Under the pieces are notes generated by a model that saw only the letters and a program-made list of their open reading frames with translations, was not told the origin of the DNA and did no database searches. Shown here piece after piece: positions 55,977 to 64,000 of a DNA stretch of 64,000 nt; position 1 is the first letter of the stretch; every line of letters starts with the position of its first letter. The DNA comes from Methylocystis sp. IM3 (GTDB lineage Bacteria; Pseudomonadota; Alphaproteobacteria; Rhizobiales; Beijerinckiaceae), in assembly GCF_038070105.1 (NCBI RefSeq), contig NZ_JBBPBZ010000005.1, positions 1 through 64,000 on the forward strand, written 5' to 3'. A program made the position numbers and the translations under genes.

Positions 55977-56660
55977 ATGCTGATCTGCATCCCCGAGGTT
56001 CTGACAAAACAGCAGGTTGCCTTCTTTCGCGAGACCATGGCGGCGTCCGATTGGGAGGATGGGCGGACCACGGCCGGTTCGCAATCGTCGCTCGTGAAGA
56101 ACAATCTGCAGCTTCCGCAAGACGGCGCCACCGCAAGGGAGCTAGGAGAGCATGTTTTACAGGCTCTTGCCCAATGCCCGAACTTCGTATCGGCGGCCTT
56201 GCCCGCGAAAATCTTTCCGCCGCTCTTCAACCGATATGGCGTCGGGCAAGACTTCGGTCTTCACGTCGACAACGCCATCCGCGGCATTCCGGGCACGGCG
56301 ATTCGCATTCGCACCGACCTTTCCTGCACGCTATTTCTTTCTGAAGCGGAGGATTACGACGGCGGCGAACTGGTCATTCAGGACCGCGTGGGGCAGCAGG
56401 AGGTCAAGCTTGCCGCTGGCGATCTCGTCCTCTACCCGTCGACGAGCCTTCACTTCGTCCGAGAAGTGACGCGTGGTGAACGCGTCGCTTCTTTTTTTTG
56501 GCTACAAAGCATGATCCGGGACAATGTGGCCCGCGCTTCGCTGTTCGATTTGGACCAGGCGATTCAGTCTTTCAGCAATCGGCTCGGCGCAGGCGACCCG
56601 AGTTGTGTGCGGCTGACCGGTATCTATCACAACCTCATTCGGATATGGGCGGAAGCATGA
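55977..56660 (+). CDS. piuC: PiuC-type Fe(II)/2-oxoglutarate dioxygenase, paralog 2
   Basis: The product has 227 residues with all three iron ligands: [10 protein letters not shown] (His96, Asp98) and [13 protein letters not shown] (His159), plus the Arg of [11 protein letters not shown]. It starts four bases after paralog 1 and overlaps exbB by four bases (ATGA). The substrate is unknown; the family is linked to siderophore-receptor function. Confidence 0.9.
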   Translation: MLICIPEVLTKQQVAFFRETMAASDWEDGRTTAGSQSSLVKNNLQLPQDGATARELGEHVLQALAQCPNFVSAALPAKIFPPLFNRYGVGQDFGLHVDNAIRGIPGTAIRIRTDLSCTLFLSEAEDYDGGELVIQDRVGQQEVKLAAGDLVLYPSTSLHFVREVTRGERVASFFWLQSMIRDNVARASLFDLDQAIQSFSNRLGAGDPSCVRLTGIYHNLIRIWAEA

Positions 56661-57469
56661 AAAACACGATGCGTTCAGCGTTCCTGGGAATGCTTTTTCT
56701 ACAAGGCCCTATTTCGACGGGCTGGGCCCAGGGCTCCCTGACTGCTCGCACCCTCGACTCCGCCATCGCGGCGACGAAACCTCACGACCTCTCCGTCTGG
56801 ATGATGTTTGCAAACGCCGATATTGTCGTCAAAATCGTGATGATCGGCTTGCTGCTGGCTTCGGTTGGCACGTGGACAGTTCTCGTCGCCAAGACGATTG
56901 AATTGAAGCGCGCGCGCCAGCGCGCCATCGACGCTCTCGTCAAGCTCTCCGACGCACGCGGCCTTTCAGAAGCGCGCCTCGCTTTGGGGAACGGCGACCG
57001 CTTGACCGCCGCGCTCCTCTCAGAAGCAACGCGCGAGTTGAAGCTGTCTTCGGACATTCTCGCCGGGCCGGGCGTCAAGGAGCGCGTCGCCTCCTGCTTC
57101 GCTGAGGTCGATCGCGCGGAAGGGATGTCGATCAAGCGCGGCACAGGATTGCTGGCGTCTGTCGGATCGACGGCGCCCTTTGTCGGCCTGTTCGGAACCG
57201 TATGGGGCATCATGAACAGCTTCATCGGCATTTCGAAGGCGCAGACGACCAATCTCGCCGTCGTAGCGCCAGGCATCGCCGAAGCACTTCTTGCGACGGC
57301 GATCGGCCTCTTTGCGGCGATTCCCGCCGTGCTCATCTACAATCATCTCGCGCGACAGACGAGCGCCTATCTGGAACTGGTCTCCAATGTGTCAGGAGAA
57401 TTGCTGCGCATCGTATCGCGCGATCTCGACCGTGGCCATCATGCGAGCAAGATTCAGGCGGCGGAGTAA
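56657..57469 (+). CDS. exbB: TonB-system proton channel subunit ExbB
   Basis: From ATG 56657 the 270-residue product has an N-terminal signal-like segment ([17 protein letters not shown]) and three TM helices: [40 protein letters not shown], the MotA/ExbB signature; and [20 protein letters not shown]. The extended N-terminus is common in alphaproteobacterial ExbB. Confidence 0.94.
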   Translation: MKNTMRSAFLGMLFLQGPISTGWAQGSLTARTLDSAIAATKPHDLSVWMMFANADIVVKIVMIGLLLASVGTWTVLVAKTIELKRARQRAIDALVKLSDARGLSEARLALGNGDRLTAALLSEATRELKLSSDILAGPGVKERVASCFAEVDRAEGMSIKRGTGLLASVGSTAPFVGLFGTVWGIMNSFIGISKAQTTNLAVVAPGIAEALLATAIGLFAAIPAVLIYNHLARQTSAYLELVSNVSGELLRIVSRDLDRGHHASKIQAAE

Positions 57470-57472
57470 AAG

Positions 57473-57904
57473 ATGGCGGCGCATCTCGGCAAAGGCGATC
57501 TTCAGGAAACGCACGAGATCAACGTCACGCCATTCATCGACGTGATGCTGGTTCTTCTCATCATCTTCATGGTGGCGGCCCCGCTGGCCACCGTCGACCT
57601 GCCGGTCGATCTTCCAGCCTCCAACGCGGCCCCGCATGAGAAGCCGGAGAAACCTGTCTATGTGACGATTCAATCCGATCTCGCGCTGGCGATCGGCGAT
57701 ACGCCGGTCAAGCGCAACGAGCTCGTGGCGACCCTCGAACGGCATCTCGGCGACAAAGGCAAGCGCCTCTATCTCCGCGCCGACAGCGCAGTGCCCTATG
57801 GCGAGATGATGGCGGTGCTGGAGCGGCTTCGCGCCGGCGGCTTTCTGAAGGTTGCGCTTGTCACGCTCGACGCGGGCGGCAAACAGCCGGACGGCCCCCA
57901 ATGA
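57473..57904 (+). CDS. exbD: TonB-system subunit ExbD
   Basis: The product has 143 residues with the typical start region EINVTPFIDVMLVLLIIFMV, in which the TM Asp is the proton-path residue, and a periplasmic domain with VYVTIQSDLALAIGDTPV. It begins three bases after exbB and overlaps tonB by four bases. Confidence 0.95.
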   Translation: MAAHLGKGDLQETHEINVTPFIDVMLVLLIIFMVAAPLATVDLPVDLPASNAAPHEKPEKPVYVTIQSDLALAIGDTPVKRNELVATLERHLGDKGKRLYLRADSAVPYGEMMAVLERLRAGGFLKVALVTLDAGGKQPDGPQ

Positions 57905-58692
57905 GCGGGGCCGCGGCTCTCCGTAATGAAGCGCCGGATAACCGCTTATGGAGCGTGGCGGTGTTCTGTGCGCTCTTTCTGCATGTCGGCGGCGCGGCAA
58001 CGGCGCTCCTCACTCTTCGCGGCGACGTCGACGAGGACGCGAGCGGCGCGCCGGCGATCGAGATCTCGCTCGAACCGGTGGCGGCGCGTGAGATCGAGCA
58101 TCTCGACCACCCGCCCGGCCCCGTGACCGACGAGTCCGCGGCGGCGACTCCGTCGGTCGCCTCAGCCGAAACCAAGGAGAATATCGAAGAGAAAATAGCG
58201 CGGGCCGAGGCGGAGGATGCAGAGCTGTCGCGCGACGCGAAAGCGGAGAGGCCAGTCGAGGATCAGAAGTCGCGGCAGGCCCAGCAGGTGGTGTCGAACG
58301 AATCCGCCGCCTCCGAGGCGACCGCGCCGCCGAGATCGGAGGCGGAAAAGCTCGCCGAGCGCACCGCTGCGCCGGTCCAAGGCGCAGATACGGCGGCGAA
58401 CGCCGTCAAGCTGACTTGGCAGAAGGCGCTGATGGCGCATCTCAATCGCGCCAAGCGCTATCCGCCCGGCGGCGGCAGACGGGCCGCGGAGGCGAGCGTC
58501 CACTTCACGCTCGATCGACGCGGCCACATCCTCGTCTACAACATCAAGCGCTCGTCCGGCCTCCCCGTCTTCGACGAAGCCGCTCTCGCCATGATGAAGA
58601 AAGCTGACCCTGTGCCCCCGCCCCCGCCAGTCATCGCAGACGAAAGCCTCTCCTTCGAGGTGCCTGTGCAGTTTCGAGCGGATCGGCGTTAA
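57901..58692 (+). CDS. tonB: Energy transducer TonB
   Basis: The product has 263 residues: an N-terminal TM anchor (SVAVFCALFLHVGGAATALL), a long periplasmic charged spacer (Glu/Lys/Ala-rich rather than the usual Pro-rich), and a C-terminal TonB domain with HLNRAKRYPPGGGRRAAEAS, VHFTLDRRGHILVYNIKRSS and FDEAALAMMKKADPVPPPPP. It couples ExbBD energy to the receptor at the head of the operon. Confidence 0.94.
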   Translation: MSGAAALRNEAPDNRLWSVAVFCALFLHVGGAATALLTLRGDVDEDASGAPAIEISLEPVAAREIEHLDHPPGPVTDESAAATPSVASAETKENIEEKIARAEAEDAELSRDAKAERPVEDQKSRQAQQVVSNESAASEATAPPRSEAEKLAERTAAPVQGADTAANAVKLTWQKALMAHLNRAKRYPPGGGRRAAEASVHFTLDRRGHILVYNIKRSSGLPVFDEAALAMMKKADPVPPPPPVIADESLSFEVPVQFRADRR

Positions 58693-59431
58693 GCCTCTCG
58701 CTCTCGGCGATGGGCAGCGGTGCGCGTGGCCGTTCAGTTAAGGGTTCGATCTGGCGATGGCTTCCCGGCCGATTCGGCGAAAGGTTGATGTGTTGGTGCG
58801 CCTGCCTCGAGTTGAAGGGACCTGCCGCAGACGCCCTCAACGAAACGAGCGAAATCTCCGCAGACCTCGCAAGGCGCACTGGACATACCCTCGGCGAGGC
58901 GTCAACCGACGAACCGGTTTGACCGCCCGGGGTTTGGCCCGCCGACGGCATGTCCGAGAACGAGCTGGCCGCGCTGGCGCTCTGAAATAACGCCCCCTTT
59001 CGGGAAATTTCGCCGGTTTGAGTATGCCGCGCGCCGATCTCGTGCAGACACAGAGTATGATGGCGGTCTGAAACGAGACTTCTTCGATAGCGAGCTGAAT
59101 TTCGAGCTCGGACTCTTCGACGTGACGCGGGATCACGTCGCCATCCCCAATCCGGCCACTCCCTGGTGATGGGCCACCAGCACAGTCACGACGTCGAGGT
59201 CAACGTCTAAGCGGAAATCCCGTAAAACCTTCACATCAGCGGCGTCGCCGCTTTTCTTCATGCGATCGCGACGAGGGCCTCCAATGTTCCTTCCCATGTC
59301 GGCATCGATTTCTTAGGTGAGCCGCGGCGGGTCTAAGCGTTAATACGACCCCGGTATTTTTTAAAAGCAGGCAATTCATCCGAGATGCAACAATGTCGCG
59401 TTCCCCTTTTCAAAAATTTAATAGGCGCGAT
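58693..59431. other. Gap between tonB and the heme-monooxygenase gene, with receptor debris
   Basis: About 740 bases without an intact gene. A TonB-receptor fragment lies at 59008-59215 (listed separately). A frame near 58830-58920 (ADALNETSEISADLARRTGH) may be another gene end. The remainder shows nothing definite. Confidence 0.45.
59008..59215 (+). pseudogene. TonB-dependent receptor fragment
   Basis: The frame reads ADTEYDGGLKRDFFDSELNF then LGLFDVTRDHVAIPNPATPW and stops at 59169. A shifted continuation reads HQHSHDVEVNV. This matches the C-terminal barrel segment of siderophore receptors (YDAGLKTDLFD, LFDVTRxNVAxPDPA, RSRGVEVDV types). The flanking parts are missing. Confidence 0.55.
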
Positions 59432-59746
59432 CTACTGTGGATTGTTTCGCGAGATTGTCGCGTCGAACTCTTCAAGCCTGGACGGCGCGAGACCTGCGTG
59501 GACGCTGCCAACCGAAAGGCAGCCTCCGTAGAGCTCATGACGCCTCCATTCGAGAAAGGACATTTCCGATTCCCAGATTGCCACCGCGAAATATAGAACG
59601 TGCTGATGCAACTCCTTGCCCTTGTCGAAGCGAAACCCAATGAGGCCTGTTACGCCGGACAGCCGAGCGCTCGTCTCGGCCCATGCGGCTTCGAAGGCCG
59701 CTTCTCGACCACGAACCACCCTGAACTGATTAGAAGCCATGAACAT
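59432..59746 (-). CDS. ABM/IsdG-like (heme-degrading monooxygenase-like) protein
   Basis: The product has 104 residues from ATG 59746 (MFMASNQFRVVRGREAAFEA). It has the dimeric ferredoxin-like alpha-beta barrel pattern of antibiotic-biosynthesis-monooxygenase domains: FRVVRGREAAFEAAW, SGVTGLIGFRFDKG and YFAVAIWESEMSFLEWRRHE. IsdG-type heme oxygenases use an Asn, a Trp and a His of this fold; Asn6, Trp and His candidates (EWRRHEL) are present. It lies after HemP and ORF97 on one strand, which favours a heme role over antibiotic synthesis. Confidence 0.7.
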   Translation of the reverse strand: MFMASNQFRVVRGREAAFEAAWAETSARLSGVTGLIGFRFDKGKELHQHVLYFAVAIWESEMSFLEWRRHELYGGCLSVGSVHAGLAPSRLEEFDATISRNNPQ

Positions 59747-60023
59747 GATGCATTGTCCCCTTTGCAAAAGCGGCTATGTCAGCACGTTTGATAGATGTTG
59801 GCTCGTTCTGGGAACGGCGCAAATTCGCAATGAAAATGGCATACTCCGCGCATCTCTGACGCAAGCACTCATCCGGACAGGCATCGGAGTAGCAGCAACG
59901 GAGAACAGCCAGTCCATAACCTGCGAGCTCGGCCTCATCTACACAATGTCTGACCGGAGGCTGATTCATCGCCCAGGCGAGAATTGCGTCGATTCGTTTG
60001 CTCTCTTTCGCTGCGTCACACAT
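59730..60023 (-). CDS. ORF97, Cys-rich protein of the heme operon
   Basis: The product has 97 residues from ATG 60023 (MCDAAKESKRIDAILAWAMN). It has a cluster of Cys: RHCVDEAELAGYGLAVLRCC, SDACPDECLRQRC. No family recognised. The gene end overlaps the ABM gene start by 17 bases. The first codons (M-DAA-E) recur in the left repeat copy at about 51300, which supports this start. A metal or heme-related role is only suggested by its neighbours. Confidence 0.55.
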   Translation of the reverse strand: MCDAAKESKRIDAILAWAMNQPPVRHCVDEAELAGYGLAVLRCCYSDACPDECLRQRCAEYAIFIANLRRSQNEPTSIKRADIAAFAKGTMHHVHGF

Positions 60024-60058
60024 TCGATGTCACCTTTTTGCGATCGGGCATGTGCAAG

Positions 60059-60150
60059 TTACTTCGTCAGGATAAGTTTTTTCTTTGGTTGTGATACGCA
60101 GGCGATATCGCTCTCCATCATGGAGAAGGATTGCCTCTACGGCGAAACCG
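60059..60150 (-). pseudogene. HemP fragment, tandem duplicate
   Basis: The sequence reads AVEAILLHDGERYRLRITTK then EKLILTK with a stop at 60059. It is the C-terminal half of HemP directly downstream of the complete copy, lacking its own start. It arose by tandem duplication. Confidence 0.65.
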
Positions 60151-60176
60151 AAATTGACAGCAGCGGCGCATCCTAG

Positions 60177-60356
60177 TCACTTCGTCAGGATGAGTTTGTT
60201 CTTGGTTGTGATACGCAGACGATCCCGCTCTCCATCATGGAAAATGATTGCCTCTACGGCGTCCCCGATGAGTTCGCGTGCAACATATTCTCTCGGGAGA
60301 AACTCCAGCGAACCAGTTGGTAGGGCGGGCGGATCTTCGTCCTGTGCTTCTGACAT
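60177..60356 (-). CDS. hemP: HemP-family hemin uptake protein, copy 2
   Basis: The product has 59 residues (MSEAQDEDPPALPTGSLEFL to LILTK), intact and about 90 percent identical to copy 1. One change is D for Y in ERDRLRI of the conserved ERYRLRI, in the core HemP motif. It heads the minus-strand hemP-ORF97-ABM group. Confidence 0.7.
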   Translation of the reverse strand: MSEAQDEDPPALPTGSLEFLPREYVARELIGDAVEAIIFHDGERDRLRITTKNKLILTK

Positions 60357-60536
60357 TGCCTCTCGTCTCGTCTTAGCGGGACACGCTGAAGCAAGTCAGT
60401 CGCATCGTCAACGCCCCGCAGCGTTGATTGGAAGTCTAGCAAATTTCAAAACGTTCCAAATCCAAAGTTAATCCAGGCCAGCCGCCAACAAGAAACGGAT
60501 CTCGACCCCACTTGATAAACTCGAATGCGCACACAG

Positions 60537-61568
60537 TCACCGTACTGCGAAAGGCGCGCGCAGCAGCACTGCAATCGTCGCGCCATTGTGGAGAACAGCC
60601 GAGGCGACCGGCGGCAGATTGCCTGATGCGGCGCCCACAAGAATCGCGCTGTTGACGCCGACCGCCGCGCCAAAATTGGAACGGATGAGGCGCAATGTGT
60701 TCTGAGAGAGCGAGAGAATCTCCGCGAAACCGTCGAGCCTGTCGTTCAGCAGAACGATATCGGCGGTCGCGCGGGCGATGTCGGCGGCGCGGGGCATGGA
60801 GACGCCGACATGCGCTTCCATCAGCGCGGGGCCGTCGTTAACGCCGTCGCCGACATAGGCGACCGGGCAACCCTGCTGTTTGAGCGTCGCAATGATGCGC
60901 GCCTTGTCTTCCGGCTGCTGCTCATAATAGACCGTGTCGAGCCCCAGGGTCTTTCCAAAGACTTCGGCCGCCGCCTGATGGTCGCCGTGATCATAACCAG
61001 GCGTTTCACGCCGAGGGCGCGCAGCCGCGCAAGTGTCGCGGCGCTTTCGGCTCGCAACCGGTCGCGCAAGGCGACGACCGCGAGCGGGCGGTCGTCGGCG
61101 GCGACATAAAGCAGCGATTTTCCCTCCGCCCGAAACTGATTCACCAACTCTCGCGCGGCCGCGAAAGAAATATGTTCGTCGTCCTCCAGGAAATGTCGGC
61201 TGCCGAAACGGATGCTCCGGCCTTCCACATTCGCCTGCACGCCATGGCCGACGATGAAATTCACCTCCTCATGCGGAATATGGGCGAGCCGCCGCTGCTC
61301 GGCGAGACGCACGACCGCGCGCGCAATTGGGTGGCTTGTATGCTCGCCGAGCGAAGCGATCATGGCCGCCGCGCGCTCTTCGTCGATCTCGGGCGCGAGC
61401 GGGCGGATGTCCGTGACTTCCAGCGTATTATGCGTAAGCGTGCCGGTCTTGTCGAAAACCACCGTGTCGACTCCGGCGAGCGTCTCGATGGCCTATCCGC
61501 TCTTGACCAAGCAGCCATGACGACCGGCGCGATACATTGCCGATTTGATGGCGATCGGCGTGCCCAGC
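60537..61568 (-). pseudogene. P1B-type heavy-metal ATPase, truncated by IS6 and further damaged
   Basis: The C-terminal half of a metal-pumping P-type ATPase. From 61568 inward: GTPIAIKSAMYRAGRHGCLV, an in-frame TAG at about 61487, TVVFDKTGTLTHNTLEV (phosphorylation motif), HTSHPIARAVVRLAEQRRLA, then a one-base deletion near 61000 in the VMITGDH region, and MEAHVGVSMPRAADIARATA with the last TM helices to 60537. The membrane metal motif and N-terminus are replaced by the IS6 end at 61569. The relatives are CtpC/Mn-Zn-type exporters; the substrate is unknown. Confidence 0.8.
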
Positions 61569-62378
61569 GGTTCTGTTGCGTTAATTTCATTAGAGCGTGG
61601 CCCGGTTGCCCCTCGGGGTATTTCAGGCGGCCAATGAATAAAATTGTTCTGCGGCGGAAAGATTTTCGCTCGCGGCGGACACCATCTGGCCTTTGTTGAT
61701 CATGTGCATGAGTTCGATGCCTTGCAAGGTGGTTCGAGCCGAGCGAAAAGATTTGAAACCGAGCATCGGCCCCACCACTCGCTTGATGGCTCGGTGGTCC
61801 TGTTCGACGATGTTATTCAGGTATTTGATCTGCCGCATCTCGATCTCTTGACCGGTTTCCTCCTTGAGCGCCTCGCTGGCTGCGGCATTGGCGCCGCTCT
61901 TGTCGATCGTGATCTTTTCCGGCAGACCGTGTTGCCCGACCGCTTTCTTGAAAAAACGCAGAGCGGCTTTCTTGTCGCGATGAGCTGTCAGTAGGAAGTC
62001 GATGGTGTGCCCGTGCTTGTCGACGGCGCGGTAGAGGTATTTCCACTGGCCGTTGACCTTGATATAGGTCTCGTCCATCCGCCAGCTGTTGCCGACCGCG
62101 CGCTTCTCGCCTTTCCGGAAGGCGGCCTCTAACTGGGGCGTGAACTTTTGGACCCAGCGGTAAATGTTGGAATGGTCGACCTCAACGCCGCGCTCGAGCA
62201 TCATTTCCTTCAGGTTCCGGTAGCTGAGGGGATAGGCGAGGTACCAGCGGACACAAAGCAGGATGATGTCCTTTTCAAAGCGGTGTCCTTTGAAGTCGAT
62301 CATGGGGGCCGATCTAAGCGGTGTTGGTTAGGCGCATAGCTTACCGAAACCGCGCCGTCTCCGCTAACGCACCAGAAC
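61569..62378 (-). mobile_element. IS6-family insertion sequence, second type
   Basis: An 810-bp element with 17-bp imperfect inverted ends (GGTTCTGTTGCGTTAAT at 61569; GGTTCTGGTGCGTTAGC, inverted, ending at 62378; 14 of 17 match). One end sits in the ATPase gene and the other in the Lon-like gene, with no target duplication (TGCCCAGC versus GCCTTGAT). The two genes were probably brought together by recombination between IS copies. Confidence 0.9.
61623..62303 (-). CDS. IS6-family transposase
   Basis: The product has 226 residues (MIDFKGHRFEKDIILLCVRW). DDE residues are visible in WRMDETYIKVNG, ITIDKSGAN and VEQDHRAIKR. It is complete. It is about 60 percent identical to the transposase at 40669, so the two elements are distinct IS6 members. 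Confidence 0.93.
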   Translation of the reverse strand: MIDFKGHRFEKDIILLCVRWYLAYPLSYRNLKEMMLERGVEVDHSNIYRWVQKFTPQLEAAFRKGEKRAVGNSWRMDETYIKVNGQWKYLYRAVDKHGHTIDFLLTAHRDKKAALRFFKKAVGQHGLPEKITIDKSGANAAASEALKEETGQEIEMRQIKYLNNIVEQDHRAIKRVVGPMLGFKSFRSARTTLQGIELMHMINKGQMVSAASENLSAAEQFYSLAA

Positions 62379-62642
62379 CGCCTTGATCGCATGCTCCATT
62401 CGGGCATCTTCGGAGCCAATGATACAGAGGTTAAACCCGCTCGCACGGATCTGCGTTCCAAAGCGTAACGCCTCCGCCGCTCTCGGCTGGCCTGCCAGTC
62501 CGTCAATAGCTTCAATGTCCGCCGTCGTTAGGAAGGGAATCGCCGAAAGATCCGCGCGACGATAAAGTTCGTCTACGGAAAGCTTTTGCGCCAGAACCCG
62601 CGTCTCTTGCCGGCCGTCGGCGTCAGAGCCGTTCAGTCCCAT
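62379..62642 (-). pseudogene. Lon-like ATP-dependent protease, N-terminal fragment
   Basis: From ATG 62642 the frame reads KLSVDELYRRADLSAIPFLT, AIDGLAGQPRAAEALRFGTQ and GFNLCIIGSEDARMEHAIKA. This matches the N-terminus of the LonB/AAA_32-type proteases, where GPxGTGKxT follows GFN. Here the P-loop is replaced by SEDARMEH. The gene is cut by the IS6 end at 62378. Confidence 0.65.
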
Positions 62643-62754
62643 AGCTAGACCTTTCGCAAGGGAGATTATGTTATCCGTTTCGGGAAATGCGTCGACCCTG
62701 CTATTGCTGCCCGCGATTATCGTCGGCGGATCTGTTTTGCTTCTGGTTCTGACC

Positions 62755-64000
62755 TTACAGACCCAATTCGCCTTCTTGGTTTCGTTTGCCTGTCTTTTCG
62801 GGGACCTCTGTCATGGTTGCTTCCGTAAGGAGCAAGACCCCCGCCACCGAAGCCGCATTCTCCAGGGCGACGCGCAACACTTTTACGGGGTCGATAATGC
62901 CTGCCTCGATCAGGTCAACATATTGCTTGCGCGCCGCGTCAAACCCAAAATTCGCGTCCCCCTCGAGCACCCGGGCGATCACCACTCCGCCATCCACGCC
63001 AGAGTTTTCGGCGATCTGCCGGGCAGGCGCTTCGAGGGCGTGCTGAAGAATGCGAAGGCCGGTCTTTTCGTCCCCTTCAGTGCGGCCCTCCTCGGTCGCG
63101 AGCGTTTCTATGCACCGCAGCAACGCAACCCCGCCGCCCGGCACGACCCCCTCCGCTACAGCCGCCTTTGTGGCGCTAATCGCGTCGTCAAGAGCTTCCT
63201 TCTTCGATTTCATTTCCGACTCGCTCGGCGCGCCAACGCGGATCACCGCGACGCCGCCAGAGAGCTTAGCAATTCGCTCTTCGAGCTTTTCGCGGTCATA
63301 GTCGCTTGTCGACTTTTCAAGCTCGCCTCGGATCGACTGAATACGGGCATCGATTCGATCGCGAAGTCCCGCGCCGCCGATAATCGTGGTTTTGTCTTTA
63401 TCGACGACAACACGCGCCGCCTGTCCGAGTCGGTCGATCGCCGTGTGCTCAAGCTTCAGTCCGACTTCCTCGGAAATAACTTGGCCCCCCGTCAGCAAAG
63501 CGATGTCCTCGAGGAGAGCCTTTCGTCGATCGCCAAAACCCGGGGATTTAACTGCGCAGACTTTGAAGACGCCGCGAAGATGATTGACGACCAAAGTCGC
63601 CAGAGCTTCGCCCTCGACGTCCTCGCAGATAAGCAGCAAGGGACGCCCGGACTTCGCGATCTCTTCCAATAAGCCTACGATCTCCCGAAGAGAGCCGACT
63701 TTCCGATCGCATAAAAGCAGGTAAACATCCTCGAGCACGGCCTCCATGTGCTCAGGATCCGTTATAAAATACGGCGACACGAAGCCGCGGTCGAATTGCA
63801 TCCCTTCAACGACCTCAAGGGTTGTTTCCGTCGTCTTCGATTCCTCGACGGAGATTACGCCTTCGTCGCCGACCTTCTCCAGCGCGCTGGCCACCAGTTC
63901 GCCGATCGCCGGGTCATTATGAGCCGCGATCATCGCGACCTGGGCCTTTTCTTTGCGCGTGGTCACCGGCCTCGCGATCTTTTGCAAGTGACTGATCGCC
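62755..64000 (-). CDS. groEL: GroEL-type chaperonin, divergent paralog (5' end outside window)
   Basis: The frame is open to the window edge, giving about 415 residues of the C-terminal three quarters. Family blocks are present: [92 protein letters not shown] and [13 protein letters not shown]. The C-terminus ends [16 protein letters not shown] and lacks the Gly-Gly-Met tail of housekeeping GroEL, and several positions diverge (CDRKVGS, for example). It is a secondary GroEL paralog, next to Lon-like and metal-ATPase fragments. Confidence 0.93.
   Translation of the reverse strand, partial: AISHLQKIARPVTTRKEKAQVAMIAAHNDPAIGELVASALEKVGDEGVISVEESKTTETTLEVVEGMQFDRGFVSPYFITDPEHMEAVLEDVYLLLCDRKVGSLREIVGLLEEIAKSGRPLLLICEDVEGEALATLVVNHLRGVFKVCAVKSPGFGDRRKALLEDIALLTGGQVISEEVGLKLEHTAIDRLGQAARVVVDKDKTTIIGGAGLRDRIDARIQSIRGELEKSTSDYDREKLEERIAKLSGGVAVIRVGAPSESEMKSKKEALDDAISATKAAVAEGVVPGGGVALLRCIETLATEEGRTEGDEKTGLRILQHALEAPARQIAENSGVDGGVVIARVLEGDANFGFDAARKQYVDLIEAGIIDPVKVLRVALENAASVAGVLLLTEATMTEVPEKTGKRNQEGELGL

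Larger units (their letters stand above)
60007..60800. repeat. Right copy of the HemP/P-type-ATPase repeat
   Basis: Direct-repeat partner of 51290-51970, with the hemP part itself duplicated in tandem (60007-60146 and 60150-60470). Confidence 0.75.

Noticed and set aside
62668..63672. 334-codon plus-strand ORF
   Set aside because: It lies antisense to groEL, whose frame matches the family throughout; GC-rich codon bias alone keeps the opposite strand open.

Overview
The window is GC-rich, densely mobile DNA from an alphaproteobacterium. The backbone genes (VirD4/TraG end, LPD7 protein, relaxase, KorB-type ParB, DUF736, DUF2493, DUF932, a 712-residue ParB-like protein, DUF3768, ArdC) are the set commonly carried on large plasmids or integrative elements of Rhizobiales. 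Together with the TonB, Kdp and small secreted metal-handling genes, this fits a plasmid of a Rhizobiales methanotroph such as Methylocystis or Methylosinus. No methane-oxidation gene is present, so the genus is a guess.

Layout. 1-1651: end of a conjugative transfer cluster. 1671-7030: a broken XRE regulator with a clean palindromic operator, a decayed arylsulfatase, small ORFs and a GTPase/small-protein pair. 7.7-19.8 kb: mobilisation and maintenance backbone, almost all on the minus strand (relaxase, MobC-like protein and a probable oriT, ParB, ParA, DUF736, DUF2493, Toprim protein, large ParB-like protein, DUF932). 20.2-23.3 kb: a BASS-family transporter and a cobalamin riboswitch in front of an adenosylcobinamide amidohydrolase (CbiZ). 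23.5-29.3 kb: TfoX, a debris field of gene ends, a response regulator and PAS kinase, then several plasmid genes each broken by a single lesion. 29.4-40.3 kb: small membrane or secreted proteins rich in Gly/Tyr, His or Lys/Glu, plus SulP, MgtC and a frameshifted Nramp transporter. 40.6-41.4 kb: a complete IS6-family element. 41.7-50.5 kb: a complete Kdp potassium system with kdpDE divergent from kdpFABC. 50.5-51.3 kb: kdpE remnant and a truncated transposase. 51.3-60.8 kb: an iron island (TonB receptor, two PiuC-type dioxygenases, ExbB, ExbD, TonB, a heme-monooxygenase-like protein and HemP proteins) lying between two copies of a HemP/P-type-ATPase repeat. 60.5-64.0 kb: P-type ATPase remnant, a second IS6-family element, a Lon-like fragment and a divergent GroEL.

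How the parts work together. The TonB receptor, PiuC, ExbB, ExbD and TonB genes are packed with 4-bp overlaps or gaps of a few bases and form one iron-siderophore uptake operon. The HemP, ORF97 and ABM-domain genes form an opposing heme-related operon. The riboswitch and CbiZ form a cobinamide-salvage unit. KdpDE would sense potassium stress and drive KdpFABC. The many single-lesion pseudogenes could be true decay or, where one base is involved, assembly error.
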